Below are positions 17,697 to 26,893 of a DNA stretch of 46,609 bases, one piece after another. The notes below the pieces were generated by a model. It saw nothing but the letters and a program-made list of their open reading frames with translations, did not search any database and was not told the DNA's origin. Every line of letters starts with the position of its first letter. Position 1 is the first letter of the stretch. The position numbers and the translations under genes were made by a program. The DNA is taken from contig JAHFIJ010000006.1 of the NCBI GenBank assembly GCA_023246445.1, forward strand, positions 1 to 46,609, given 5' to 3'. The stretch is from Candidatus Woesearchaeota archaeon (GTDB taxonomy: Archaea > Nanobdellota > Nanobdellia > SCGC-AAA011-G17 > JACQNH01).

Positions 17697-17886
17697 AAAT
17701 TAATTTAAACTAATATCTCTTTTATTTCTTATATTTTCGTCTTGACATTGTCTAAATTATTTTAGACCTTAACACATTCAAAAACAGGTGTTTTGCAATG
17801 TTCCCCACAATAAAAAGATAAAATATTACAAAAAATAGGCCAATACGAGTAATCATCTTTAAATAATTTAAAAATACTTTAAAACT

Positions 17887-18621
17887 ATGAAAAAAAGAGG
17901 GCAACTTAGTATTTTCTTAGTAATCGCTTTGATAATAGTTATCCTATTCTCATTAATATACTTCTTAAAATCTATTCCATTAATAAGCCCAAAAACAGAA
18001 ATTGTAAAATCATCAATTGCAAATACACTAACGTCAAATATTCAAAGTTGTTTAATGAATACAGCAAATGAAGCAATCTTACTTTTGGGCTTACAAGGGG
18101 GGTATACAGAAAAACCAAATAAATTCCTAACGATAAATGATTCTATTCTAAGCTTTGGCTATTATAAAGACTCTGCTATAATAAACTCTTTAGAAGGCAT
18201 AAAATCTGAAATAAACTCTTATATAGAAAAAAATCTCCCATTATGCATAAAAGGGAATAAATTAATTTTAGAGCAAGGCTCAATTATTTCAAAAACAGCA
18301 ATAAATAAAGATAATATAAAAATTGAAGTATCTTATCCAATCAGAATAAAACAAGGTGATAGAATAGAAAGCTTGCCAGAAAACTACAACATTGAAATAA
18401 AAGTCAGGCTAGGCTACATTTACGATTTTATTTTATCCATAATCACTCAACACTTAAAAGATCCCAAAAATATTGACATTGCTAACCTATTAAAATCTGA
18501 TCTAAATATCGACATAGTTGGTTATAAGAATAATATCCTAATCTACGTCGTCACAGATAAAAAAAGCAAAATTAATAATAAGCCCTTTGCATATATATTT
18601 GCAAATTACTTCGGAACATGA
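17887..18621 (+). CDS. Secreted/membrane-anchored hypothetical protein
   Basis: N-terminal KKRGQLSIFLVIALIIVILFSLIYFL; first of three overlapping genes. Confidence 0.6.
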   Translation: MKKRGQLSIFLVIALIIVILFSLIYFLKSIPLISPKTEIVKSSIANTLTSNIQSCLMNTANEAILLLGLQGGYTEKPNKFLTINDSILSFGYYKDSAIINSLEGIKSEINSYIEKNLPLCIKGNKLILEQGSIISKTAINKDNIKIEVSYPIRIKQGDRIESLPENYNIEIKVRLGYIYDFILSIITQHLKDPKNIDIANLLKSDLNIDIVGYKNNILIYVVTDKKSKINNKPFAYIFANYFGT

Positions 18622-18995
18622 AAAAAATAATAATATCAATACCAGTAATTTTAATACTATTGGCAGCAGCATTTGCTTCAGCACAGCCATCACTTCCAGG
18701 CTCTTCAAATCAGCAGGGGGATCAAGGGATTAAAGAAGCAACTAATATCTTAAATCAATATGCGCAATATTTTGATTATTATAAAGCCATTGTAAGTGGA
18801 CAGGTTGGAGGAATAATATACAAACAATTTTTTTCTTTAGCTATGAAAGATGCTGATCCAAATACACAAGCTACAATTACATTTTTTCAGACATTAAAAG
18901 GAATACTCCCTAAAAATGTGCAGGGCAGGCCATCAGGTCAAATGAACAAGCAAACTACATCACAAAAACAAGATGAGATAGAGGCTAACGAATGA
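18618..18995 (+). CDS. Small secreted hypothetical protein
   Basis: Signal peptide IIISIPVILILLAAAFASAQP; 4-nt overlaps with both neighbours. Confidence 0.6.
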   Translation: MKKIIISIPVILILLAAAFASAQPSLPGSSNQQGDQGIKEATNILNQYAQYFDYYKAIVSGQVGGIIYKQFFSLAMKDADPNTQATITFFQTLKGILPKNVQGRPSGQMNKQTTSQKQDEIEANE

Positions 18996-19918
18996 AAAAA
19001 TATTTAACATTAATAATCTTTGTAATTTTGTCTATTCAGACTTATGCATTTTTTTCTGATTTTGATGCCCCCTCACTGGAATTTTCAGAATCAGGCTTTA
19101 ATCCAAATAAAGATAAAATTTTAATGACTGTTGATGAATTTGGTCAGTTAGTCTATATGGACTTCATAGTCAATAGCGACAATATAGGTGCTTTCTTTAA
19201 TCTTGAAGATAATGAAATTTATGTTAATAATATTTATCTGTATTTTTATGATAGTGAAGCTTATCTAATCTCAATAGATGATAAATCAGAAATAATCTAT
19301 AAAGGCACAAAGCTTCCAAAAATGGATCCTGGTAGTTTAGTAAGATTAGATAAAAGCGGTAATTTATTAGAAATGCGCTACACTACTTCAGAAAAGAATT
19401 CTTTCATAAATCCTCTTGGCAATGCAATAGTCATTTATAAAAAAAACAAAGACAAAGAAACCTATATTTTAAGAAATGGAGAAATGAAAATTTCAGGTCT
19501 AGTTAATTTAAATCAGTTTAATGGCAAAGCCTTGATTAATAATAGTATTCTAAGCTTAGGAGAAAAAGGCTTTAACATTTTCAACAAAGAATTTATTGAT
19601 ATTGGTGGTAAATTCTCCGCTATTGTTCCAACAAACTTAAAACTGGAAAATTCAAAAATTAATTTATTTAAGGATGATTACATAGGTGAAGTTGTAAACA
19701 AGCAAAACTTCAATATATTAACTGGCAAATTAAAGGAAAATACTAATTTGGTTATAAATGGCTTAACAGAGTTAAATATTAATTCTTTATACGCAAACAT
19801 TAAACCCCATCAGGCAACCTTCATTAATTCTTTAACAGATTCAGCAGTTAGAATAAATCAGTTAAATATAGATGAATTTCTGCTAAATAATAAAATTTTA
19901 AGAACTGCTTTAGAATAA
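18992..19918 (+). CDS. Secreted hypothetical protein
   Basis: Signal peptide YLTLIIFVILSIQTYAF; overlaps upstream gene. Confidence 0.6.
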   Translation: MKKYLTLIIFVILSIQTYAFFSDFDAPSLEFSESGFNPNKDKILMTVDEFGQLVYMDFIVNSDNIGAFFNLEDNEIYVNNIYLYFYDSEAYLISIDDKSEIIYKGTKLPKMDPGSLVRLDKSGNLLEMRYTTSEKNSFINPLGNAIVIYKKNKDKETYILRNGEMKISGLVNLNQFNGKALINNSILSLGEKGFNIFNKEFIDIGGKFSAIVPTNLKLENSKINLFKDDYIGEVVNKQNFNILTGKLKENTNLVINGLTELNINSLYANIKPHQATFINSLTDSAVRINQLNIDEFLLNNKILRTALE

Positions 19919-19920
19919 TT

Positions 19921-20535
19921 CTAAGTAATAAATTCAATCTCTTTACTAGTTTCAACACCATCTAAATTTATTTTTCTTATTATTTTTCCCTTTCTTTTGG
20001 ATTTAACTCTTAAAACAACAGGGTCTTCTTCACCTTCAGGCAATATTATTTCATTAATTAAAAAAGTATGTTTTATTTCCACAGTCTTAAAATTCTTATC
20101 AAAATCAAAGGCTAATATCTCTAATGCTTTCAATGATAATGTAGCAGAACAAAATTTAGGATTTAATTCTTTTCCAGGCTTAGGTAATTTTTTCTTGCAT
20201 TTTAATTGATAATCCCCCGCATTTACATCCAATAATGCAAAATCATAATCTTTAACTTTTTCTCTTAAATCTTTAGATAAAACTTTACCAGTATAATCCT
20301 CTTTTTTTCTATTTTTAAATAATATACCGACAACTTCAACCTCTTCAGCCTCATTTAACACTAAATTAAACAATTCCTCATAGACATCATAAGAACTCTT
20401 AACATCAATTTTATTACCCCTTTTTTTAATTTTTAATAAAGCCCTGTCTTCAAAAATACCCTTGCTAAATCTTGTAAACATTCTATGGGTTTCTTCATCA
20501 GCTTTATTTTCTGCTATTTTTCTTATAAATTCCAT
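19921..20535 (-). CDS. Conserved hypothetical protein
   Basis: Intact 204-aa ORF convergent with preceding operon. Confidence 0.5.
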   Translation of the reverse strand: MEFIRKIAENKADEETHRMFTRFSKGIFEDRALLKIKKRGNKIDVKSSYDVYEELFNLVLNEAEEVEVVGILFKNRKKEDYTGKVLSKDLREKVKDYDFALLDVNAGDYQLKCKKKLPKPGKELNPKFCSATLSLKALEILAFDFDKNFKTVEIKHTFLINEIILPEGEEDPVVLRVKSKRKGKIIRKINLDGVETSKEIEFIT

Positions 20536-20609
20536 CCACTAGTTGTATCCATTTTACTTTTAAGCTTTATGATTAGCTTTAAAAATACGTAATCTGTTAA
20601 TTATTGTAT

Positions 20610-20682
20610 AGCCCCGTCGTCTAGCGGTCCAGGATAATAGGCTCTGGCCCTGTTGACAGAGGTTCGAATCCTCTCGGGGCTA
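20610..20682 (+). tRNA. tRNA-Gln(CUG)
   Basis: Acceptor AGCCCCG/CGGGGCT; anticodon stem ATAGG/CCTGT with loop CTCTGGC; T arm AGAGG-TTCGAAT-CCTCT. Confidence 0.85.
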
Positions 20683-20728
20683 AATTCTCCTAAACATTTA
20701 AAAAGCAAAATTTACTCTTTTAAAATAA

Positions 20729-20803
20729 GCTCCCGTAGTTTAGCCCGGTCTAGAATTTGGGCTTCTCGAGCCTAAGACCTGAGTTCAAATCTCAGCGGGA
20801 GCA
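20729..20803 (+). tRNA. tRNA-Glu(CUC)
   Basis: Acceptor GCTCCCG/CGGGAGC; anticodon loop TTCTCGA; T arm CTGAG-TTCAAAT-CTCAG. Confidence 0.88.
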
Positions 20804-20923
20804 CTTATAATTCTAAGCTTATATTATATAACCTAACCAAAAGCTAAAACCTTACTTATTTGTTCTAAGATATAAAAGCTAAAACCAAAAGTATTAAAAG
20901 CAATTTCATTCTTAAAACTTTAA

Positions 20924-21115
20924 ATGAAAGACTATCAACAAGAAAATAAAAAACAGGATAGTAAGCCAAAAGAACCAGCGCCAGAGGTCTGTAAGGGCTG
21001 TCTAAGATGGGAGAAATTTGGCAAAAATTGTTATGTTTACTGGGAAGGAAAAAAGTTCTGCACTAGAAAAGTCCTGACTATGGAAGAATGGGCTAAAAAA
21101 GAGATTATGGTTTAG
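20924..21115 (+). CDS. Small Cys-containing protein
   Basis: VCKGCLRWEKFGKNCYVYWEGKKFCTRKV. Confidence 0.5.
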   Translation: MKDYQQENKKQDSKPKEPAPEVCKGCLRWEKFGKNCYVYWEGKKFCTRKVLTMEEWAKKEIMV

Positions 21116-21159
21116 AAAGGTTTAAATAATTTAATGTTTGTTATAATCTAGGATTTAAA

Positions 21160-22323
21160 ATGTATAAGGGAAAAAGCTTTGATGCATGGTATATTGAGAA
21201 AGGATCTGATGTTTATATACAAATAGCCTTACATCATAATAAAGCAATTGTTTCCTTGAAAACAGAAGATTTTTTGAAATTTAAAGAAGACTTAAAAGGA
21301 AAATCAAATAAAATAATAAGCTTAAGACCAACTGCAAAATTAACAGAAATAATTTTTAGAAAAAATAATATGTCTATAAAACTTCCATTCAAGAAATTTA
21401 AAACATTTAAGAGAGAGATCCTAGAATTAGAGCCGAATAATATCAGGCAATTTATAAGCTTTGAAGATGACATTCAAGAAGAAGGCCCAGATTTTTTCAG
21501 AGTTATTAATCCTAAAAAAACATTTAAAGATCTGGTCTTAACTGAAAAAAATTTAGAAGAGATTCAATCAGCACTATCTCAAATTAAAAATCACGATTTA
21601 ATCTTTAATAAATGGGGTTTAAACAAGAAGCATAATATAGGTAAGGCAGTTTCATTAAACTTTATTGGTCAGCCGGGTTTGGGTAAAACTTTAGCTGCAG
21701 AGGTAATTGCAAAAGAATTAAATAAAAAATTATATATTGTTGACTACTCTTCTTTAGTTGATAGCTATATAGGTGAAACCGGGAAAAATATAAGATATGT
21801 TTTCTTTAAAGCAGCAAAAGACAATGCAGTTTTATTTTTTGATGAAGCAGACTCTATAATATCCTCAAGAACTTTTGTAATGGACAGCACAGACAGCTTA
21901 ATTAATATGGACAAGAATATTCTATTAAAAGAGTTGGAATTTTTTGAGGGTGTTGTTATATTTTCCACAAATTTATCGCAAAATTTAGATAAAGCATTTG
22001 AAAGAAGAATCTCTGCTCATGTATTATTTGAACATCCAACTCCTGAACAAAGAGAAAGAATTTATCAGCTGTTATTGGACAAAAAAACACCATTAGCACA
22101 GGATGTTAATTTTAAAGAGTTGTCTGAAAGGTTTGATTTCACAGGCGGCGATATTAAAAAGGTTGTTTTGAATGCAGCTAGAATTGCAGCATCTTCCAAT
22201 AAAAAAAATATATCAATAAATGATTTCATTAAAGCAGCCGAATTAATTAAAAAAGGAAAAGAAACTCTTTGGTCTATGGAAGATTCAAAAGCTAACAGAA
22301 AAAGCATAAATTACATTGGTTAA
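21160..22323 (+). CDS. AAA+ ATPase
   Basis: GQPGLGKTLAAEVIAKEL, VLFFDEADSIISSR, FSTNLSQNLDKAFERRI. Confidence 0.85.
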   Translation: MYKGKSFDAWYIEKGSDVYIQIALHHNKAIVSLKTEDFLKFKEDLKGKSNKIISLRPTAKLTEIIFRKNNMSIKLPFKKFKTFKREILELEPNNIRQFISFEDDIQEEGPDFFRVINPKKTFKDLVLTEKNLEEIQSALSQIKNHDLIFNKWGLNKKHNIGKAVSLNFIGQPGLGKTLAAEVIAKELNKKLYIVDYSSLVDSYIGETGKNIRYVFFKAAKDNAVLFFDEADSIISSRTFVMDSTDSLINMDKNILLKELEFFEGVVIFSTNLSQNLDKAFERRISAHVLFEHPTPEQRERIYQLLLDKKTPLAQDVNFKELSERFDFTGGDIKKVVLNAARIAASSNKKNISINDFIKAAELIKKGKETLWSMEDSKANRKSINYIG

Positions 22324-22331
22324 AAATTTAG

Positions 22332-22589
22332 TTACCTCTTCTTAGTATAACTATTGTCTTGACTATAAACCATATCTTTGAATCGATAGTATTCTAATAT
22401 TCTTCCTGGTTGATCCCCGGCAACATGCCCCCATAATCTAATTACTGCATCATGCAACTCCTGTAAGTTAAATTTTCTAGGCAATTCTTTAAAAATATTT
22501 TCAAAAAATTCTTCATCTCGTTCTTCAATTGCACGGTCTATTTCTGAGGTAATATTAAACCTATCATCATTTAATTTTCTTTCTAACAT
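22332..22589 (-). CDS. Hypothetical protein
   Basis: 85-aa ORF, convergent with AAA gene. Confidence 0.4.
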   Translation of the reverse strand: MLERKLNDDRFNITSEIDRAIEERDEEFFENIFKELPRKFNLQELHDAVIRLWGHVAGDQPGRILEYYRFKDMVYSQDNSYTKKR

Positions 22590-22668
22590 CCTAAAAATTC
22601 TTAAATCTCAGGCTAAAAGCTTTATTAATGATTAGTTTTATAAGTTAATAATTTAAAACAGTTTTGAA

Positions 22669-22740
22669 GCGTCGTTAGTTTAGTGGTTAGAATTAGAGCT
22701 TCCCAAGCTTTAGACGTGGGTTCAATTCCCACACGGCGCA
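22669..22740 (+). tRNA. tRNA-Gly(CCC)
   Basis: Acceptor GCGTCGT/ACGGCGC; anticodon loop TTCCCAA; T arm GTGGG-TTCAATT-CCCAC. Confidence 0.87.
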
Positions 22741-22870
22741 TTATATCAAAGTATAGGGTTTTGCTCTGCGAAAAACAGTTTTTCAATGGGATTAAACCCT
22801 ATCTTAAACACAAGGAAAAGAATTTAAAGCTGGCAAAAATGAATATTTCAGAAAGAAACTGGAGGTTTAG

Positions 22871-24877
22871 ATGAAATTCAAAAAAGAAAATCGCCTTATA
22901 ACAGCCGCATTACCATATGTTAACAATGTGCCGCATCTGGGTAATATAGTTGGGAGCCATCTGCCTGCAGACATATTTGCTCGTTATTGTAGATTAGTAG
23001 GGCATAATTGCGTTTTTGTCGGTGGGACAGATGAACATGGCACTGCAACAGAAGTCGCAGCAATACAGAAAAACACAACACCACAAAGATTATGCGACTT
23101 TTATTATAAGATACACAGAGAAATCTACAATTGGTTTAATTTTTCTTATGACAACTTTTCAAGAACAAGCCGGGGAATCCATCATAAGTTTACACAAAGC
23201 TTTTTTATTAAAGTTTACAAAAATGGTTTTCTTAAAGAGGATATACTAGTTCTTCCATTTTGTAAAAATTGTAATCGACAGTTATCAGATAGATATATTG
23301 AAGGTAAATGCCCTTATTGTCACTATGAAAATGCCCGGGGGGATCAATGCGAAAAGTGTAGCAAGTTGCTGGACCCCGCAAATTTAAAAAATCCGAAGTG
23401 TGTGGTTTGCAATTCTACAGATATAGAATTTAAAGAAGAGAAACATTTATTTTTAGATCTAACTAAATTATCTACGAAACTGGAAAGATGGATTAAATCA
23501 AACAAACATTGGCGCCCACAAGTTAGAAATATGGCTTTTGCATGGCTTAAGGAAGGGTTAAAACCGAGATGTATAACAAGAAATCTCAAGTGGGGTATTA
23601 AAGTTCCAATCAAAGGGTATGAAGATAAAGTTTTTTATGTATGGGCTGAAGCAGCTATTGGTTATATAAGTGCAACAAAAGAATGGCATAATAAAAAATG
23701 GAAAGAATTCTGGCTTAAAAAAAGATCAAAGATTTATCATTTTATTGGGAAAGACAATATTCCTTTTCACACAATATTATTTCCTGCAGAACTAATTGCC
23801 CACAAGGGTTATAACCTGCCTTATAATGTTGTTGGCTTGCAGTATCTAAACTTTGAAGGTGGAAAGTTTTCAAAAAGTAAAGAGAGAGGTGTTTTTTGTG
23901 AAAATTTACCAAATACAAATTTAAGTTCAGATTACTGGAGGTTTTACCTTTCTTTTACTATTCCCGAAACAGGAGATACAGATTTTTCTTGGGATGAATT
24001 CAAGGAAAGAATAAATAAAGAATTAGTTGATAATTTCGGAAATTTTATAAATAGAGTGCTTAAATTTACATGGAATAACTTCAATAAAAAAATACCTCTT
24101 TCTAAAGGAGATCATTTCATAAATACCGCCAACAAGCAAATCGACAAGGTAATTGTGGCGTTTGAGAAAGTTGAATTAAGAAAAGCAATGCAGGAAATTC
24201 TAAGACTATCTGATTTAGGAAATAAATATTTTGATAAAACAAAACCATGGAAAACTAAAGACAAAACTGCAGTCTTTAATTGTGCTAATCTATGTAAGGT
24301 TCTGGGTCTTCTAATAAATCCCTTTTTACCAGCCACCTCTGAAAAAATATTGAAAATGCTAAATTGTAGCGAAAGTAATTGGGATAATATAAAGAGATTT
24401 AATCTAAAAAATCATAAAATTAACGAGCCAGAAATTCTATTCCATAAAATTGAGGATTGTCAAATTGAAGAATTAAAACAAAAAACATCTAAAGTAACAA
24501 AGTATTCCATTGAACAAACAGAAACAATTAAAAATACACAAACTAAACCAAAACCCATGATAAAATATGAAGAATTCCAAAAACTAGAAATCAAAGTTGG
24601 CAAAATAAAATCTGCTAAAGAGCATCCAAACGCAGACAAGTTATTAATCTTGGAAGTTGATACAGGTGATAAATTAAGGCAGATTGTAGCTGGATTAAAG
24701 GGTCATTACAAACCTGAAGAATTAAAAGGGAAAGAAGTTATAGTCTTAACAAATTTGGAACCGAGAGACTTAAGAGGGTTTAAATCAGAGGGAATGTTAT
24801 TAGCTGCCATTGACGGAAATAAAGTAGTTGCATTAACTGTTGATAAAGATGTAAAAGCAGGTTCCGAGATTAAATAG
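22871..24877 (+). CDS. metG: Methionyl-tRNA synthetase with C-terminal tRNA-binding domain
   Basis: ITAALPYVNNVPHLGN, CxxC zinc knuckles, KFSKSKERG; C-term FQKLEIKVGKIKSAKEHPNADKLLILEVD. Confidence 0.95.
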   Translation: MKFKKENRLITAALPYVNNVPHLGNIVGSHLPADIFARYCRLVGHNCVFVGGTDEHGTATEVAAIQKNTTPQRLCDFYYKIHREIYNWFNFSYDNFSRTSRGIHHKFTQSFFIKVYKNGFLKEDILVLPFCKNCNRQLSDRYIEGKCPYCHYENARGDQCEKCSKLLDPANLKNPKCVVCNSTDIEFKEEKHLFLDLTKLSTKLERWIKSNKHWRPQVRNMAFAWLKEGLKPRCITRNLKWGIKVPIKGYEDKVFYVWAEAAIGYISATKEWHNKKWKEFWLKKRSKIYHFIGKDNIPFHTILFPAELIAHKGYNLPYNVVGLQYLNFEGGKFSKSKERGVFCENLPNTNLSSDYWRFYLSFTIPETGDTDFSWDEFKERINKELVDNFGNFINRVLKFTWNNFNKKIPLSKGDHFINTANKQIDKVIVAFEKVELRKAMQEILRLSDLGNKYFDKTKPWKTKDKTAVFNCANLCKVLGLLINPFLPATSEKILKMLNCSESNWDNIKRFNLKNHKINEPEILFHKIEDCQIEELKQKTSKVTKYSIEQTETIKNTQTKPKPMIKYEEFQKLEIKVGKIKSAKEHPNADKLLILEVDTGDKLRQIVAGLKGHYKPEELKGKEVIVLTNLEPRDLRGFKSEGMLLAAIDGNKVVALTVDKDVKAGSEIK

Positions 24878-24966
24878 TTTATTATTACTATTATCTTATT
24901 CTAAAATTCGATTCTATATTTTAAATCACGATAAAACTTATATACAACTTTAAATTAAAACTTTAA

Positions 24967-25515
24967 GTGGGAGGTTTAAATAAAATGTTTTTAAGAAGAA
25001 ACTTAAGGAATTTTGAAAACAATGTAAAATTTTCTTTTTCAGCAGTTAAAAAAGATATAGATAACACGCATAATCTTTTAGATTCAAACAGAAAAGGAAT
25101 ACTTGAAAACAAATCTAATTTTGAAGTTTTAAGAAAAGACTTGGAAATTTTCAAGGAAGATACAGAAGAAGCATTAGATGGCATAACTAAAGTCATAAAT
25201 AACCTAAAGGGAGATTACCTGGAATCTATGGATAATTTGAATAAGGAAATGTCAGAATTTAAAAAATTAATAGAAGTAAAATCAGAAGATGTTAAAGAAG
25301 CAAAATCTGAATTTAAATCAGAAATAAAAAATTTAAATAAAAAACTCAATGATATAGAAGACGATGTTAAGGTTTTAAAACCGCAGGAAGAATTAAGCGT
25401 AGAAAATATTTTTAAGGAAGAAACAAATAAAAGCAGTGCAAAAATAATAATTGCAGTTGTTGTAATAGTAATTGTTATAGCTATAATTGGTTATGGGATA
25501 TACGCTTTGTTTTAA
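24967..25515 (+). CDS. Coiled-coil protein with C-terminal TM anchor
   Basis: Heptad-rich body and IIIAVVVIVIVIAIIGYGIYALF tail. Confidence 0.6.
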   Translation: MGGLNKMFLRRNLRNFENNVKFSFSAVKKDIDNTHNLLDSNRKGILENKSNFEVLRKDLEIFKEDTEEALDGITKVINNLKGDYLESMDNLNKEMSEFKKLIEVKSEDVKEAKSEFKSEIKNLNKKLNDIEDDVKVLKPQEELSVENIFKEETNKSSAKIIIAVVVIVIVIAIIGYGIYALF

Positions 25516-26255
25516 ATTGTAACCGCTCCTTTATTTTTAATTTTATCGGGTAAAACAAAAGAATAATACTTAATAACATCTTTATCAATTATAAATTCAT
25601 ATCCCAAATCTCCAAATATTATCTTTTTGTAGGCCTTTGGGCTATCCTTTGATTCCTGTATATGCTCTATCTTGGTTGGTTTGCCTAAATGCTTATATAA
25701 ATCCTCGGTTGTGCTCCCAATCTTTATTTTATCCTTTAAGTATTTATTAAACGGCTCTGCTATTGTTATTCTTGTTAAAATGCCCCCTTCAAAATGCAGT
25801 AAAATTCCACTTCCTAATGTGTCTATAGTTGAAGAATATTCAAAATTTAAGATATTTGGATCAAATGCCTGTTGAAAATCAGGATTTCCTAACTTTTCTT
25901 TTACAGTGGTGGGTATATCCCCTAATTTTACACCTTTAATCGTAACTAAATTAGCCGCTATTTTCTCATCTATCGCTGCAAATTCTGTTAGCTCATACAA
26001 TTTATCAGAGCCGCTATAATCTATACCACTTACAACTTCCCTCTTTGGTATGAATATTGCAAATAAAACTAAAATAATTAATATTATTACAGGCACATAA
26101 CCCTTGTTTGAAGATTTATTTTCGTTATTTAATTCCTTTATAATTTCTGGCGGGGTATTAATAATATCCTCTTTGATCGGTTCTTCCTTAAATACTTCTT
26201 TTACTTCAATATCTTTTTTAGAGACTCCTCTTTTATGTTTTTTAGTTCTTGGCAT
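25512..26255 (-). CDS. Membrane-anchored hypothetical protein
   Basis: Single TM segment GYVPVIILIILVLFAIFIP and extracytoplasmic domain. Confidence 0.55.
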   Translation of the reverse strand: MPRTKKHKRGVSKKDIEVKEVFKEEPIKEDIINTPPEIIKELNNENKSSNKGYVPVIILIILVLFAIFIPKREVVSGIDYSGSDKLYELTEFAAIDEKIAANLVTIKGVKLGDIPTTVKEKLGNPDFQQAFDPNILNFEYSSTIDTLGSGILLHFEGGILTRITIAEPFNKYLKDKIKIGSTTEDLYKHLGKPTKIEHIQESKDSPKAYKKIIFGDLGYEFIIDKDVIKYYSFVLPDKIKNKGAVTI

Positions 26256-26297
26256 CTTTTTTCACCCAATTTACTATTTATCAATCTTATGGAAATG

Positions 26298-26411
26298 TGG
26301 GCCCAGGCAGACTTCCATATTTCTTTCCGGGGTTTCTTCCCAAGAAAGCTTTTTGAACTGCCGACCCCTACCTTATCAGAGTAGTGCTCCACCAGGCTGA
26401 GCTATGGGCCC
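26298..26411 (-). tRNA. tRNA-Ile(GAU) with ~40-nt intron in the T-loop
   Basis: Acceptor GGGCCCA/TGGGCCC, D stem GCTC/GAGC, anticodon CTACT-CTGATAA-GGTAG, T stem GGCAG/CTGCC separated by 47 nt instead of 7. Confidence 0.75.
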
Positions 26412-26492
26412 CTATAAAATAATGAATCTAAAGGGTTTTTAAAATTGTTGTTTGTGTGAAAAATATCAGGACTCAAAAATTTAAAAAATAAA

Positions 26493-26675
26493 AGCCTCGG
26501 CGTAAGGTAGTTACGCTTCCCGTTAAGTTTTCTTAATCTCGGGGCAGACTCGAACTGCCGACCCCGTGGTCTCTATAATCCTAAAGGATTATAACAGCTT
26601 CACGTGCAGATCAACATCCGCAACACGTGCTCTACCTGTTGCTCCGCTATTTCGTAGCGTCTGAGCTACCGAGGC
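26493..26675 (-). tRNA. tRNA-Asn(GUU) with four apparent introns
   Basis: Acceptor GCCTCGG/CCGAGGC at the extremes of 183 nt; T arm GGCAG-TTCGAGT-CTGCC; removing 21+25+21+42 nt gives a 74-nt cloverleaf with anticodon loop CTGTTAA. Confidence 0.68.
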
Positions 26676-26715
26676 TTAAAACAAAACTATTAAAATTCAT
26701 TTAAAAACCTTTCTT

Positions 26716-26890
26716 TTAATTCAGTTGATCCGAAAGACCAAAAGTGGGAACTGAATGAAAAATCTCCTCATTAGAAGGCTTAAACTCATCATTTTCGAGG
26801 TATTGTAGTGCGAGAGTCTTTTGATTTGCTCTCTGCAATTTTTCCTTTCTCGTTCTTTAAATCTTCGAATTCTTTTGATTTAGTATCCAT
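26716..26890 (-). pseudogene. Small frameshifted ORF downstream of TaqI-like gene
   Basis: MDTKSKEFEDLKNEKGK then +1 shift at an A-run gives LQRANQKTLALQYLENDEFKPSNEEIFHSVPTFGLSDQLN*. Confidence 0.45.
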
Positions 26891-26893
26891 AGT

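Noticed and set aside
22683-22874. 63-aa ORF
   Set aside because: Begins inside the tRNA-Gly gene; no protein-like features.
26104-26400. 98-aa plus-strand ORF (and 26201-26392 minus)
   Set aside because: Overlaps the tRNA-Ile gene and the 5' end of 25512-26255; spurious.
26494-26542. Possible independent hairpin/terminator or ncRNA (cgtaaggtagttacg, gttaagttttcttaat)
   Set aside because: Better explained as stem-loops of the fourth intron of the tRNA-Asn gene, since the acceptor arm CCGAGGC lies just beyond it.
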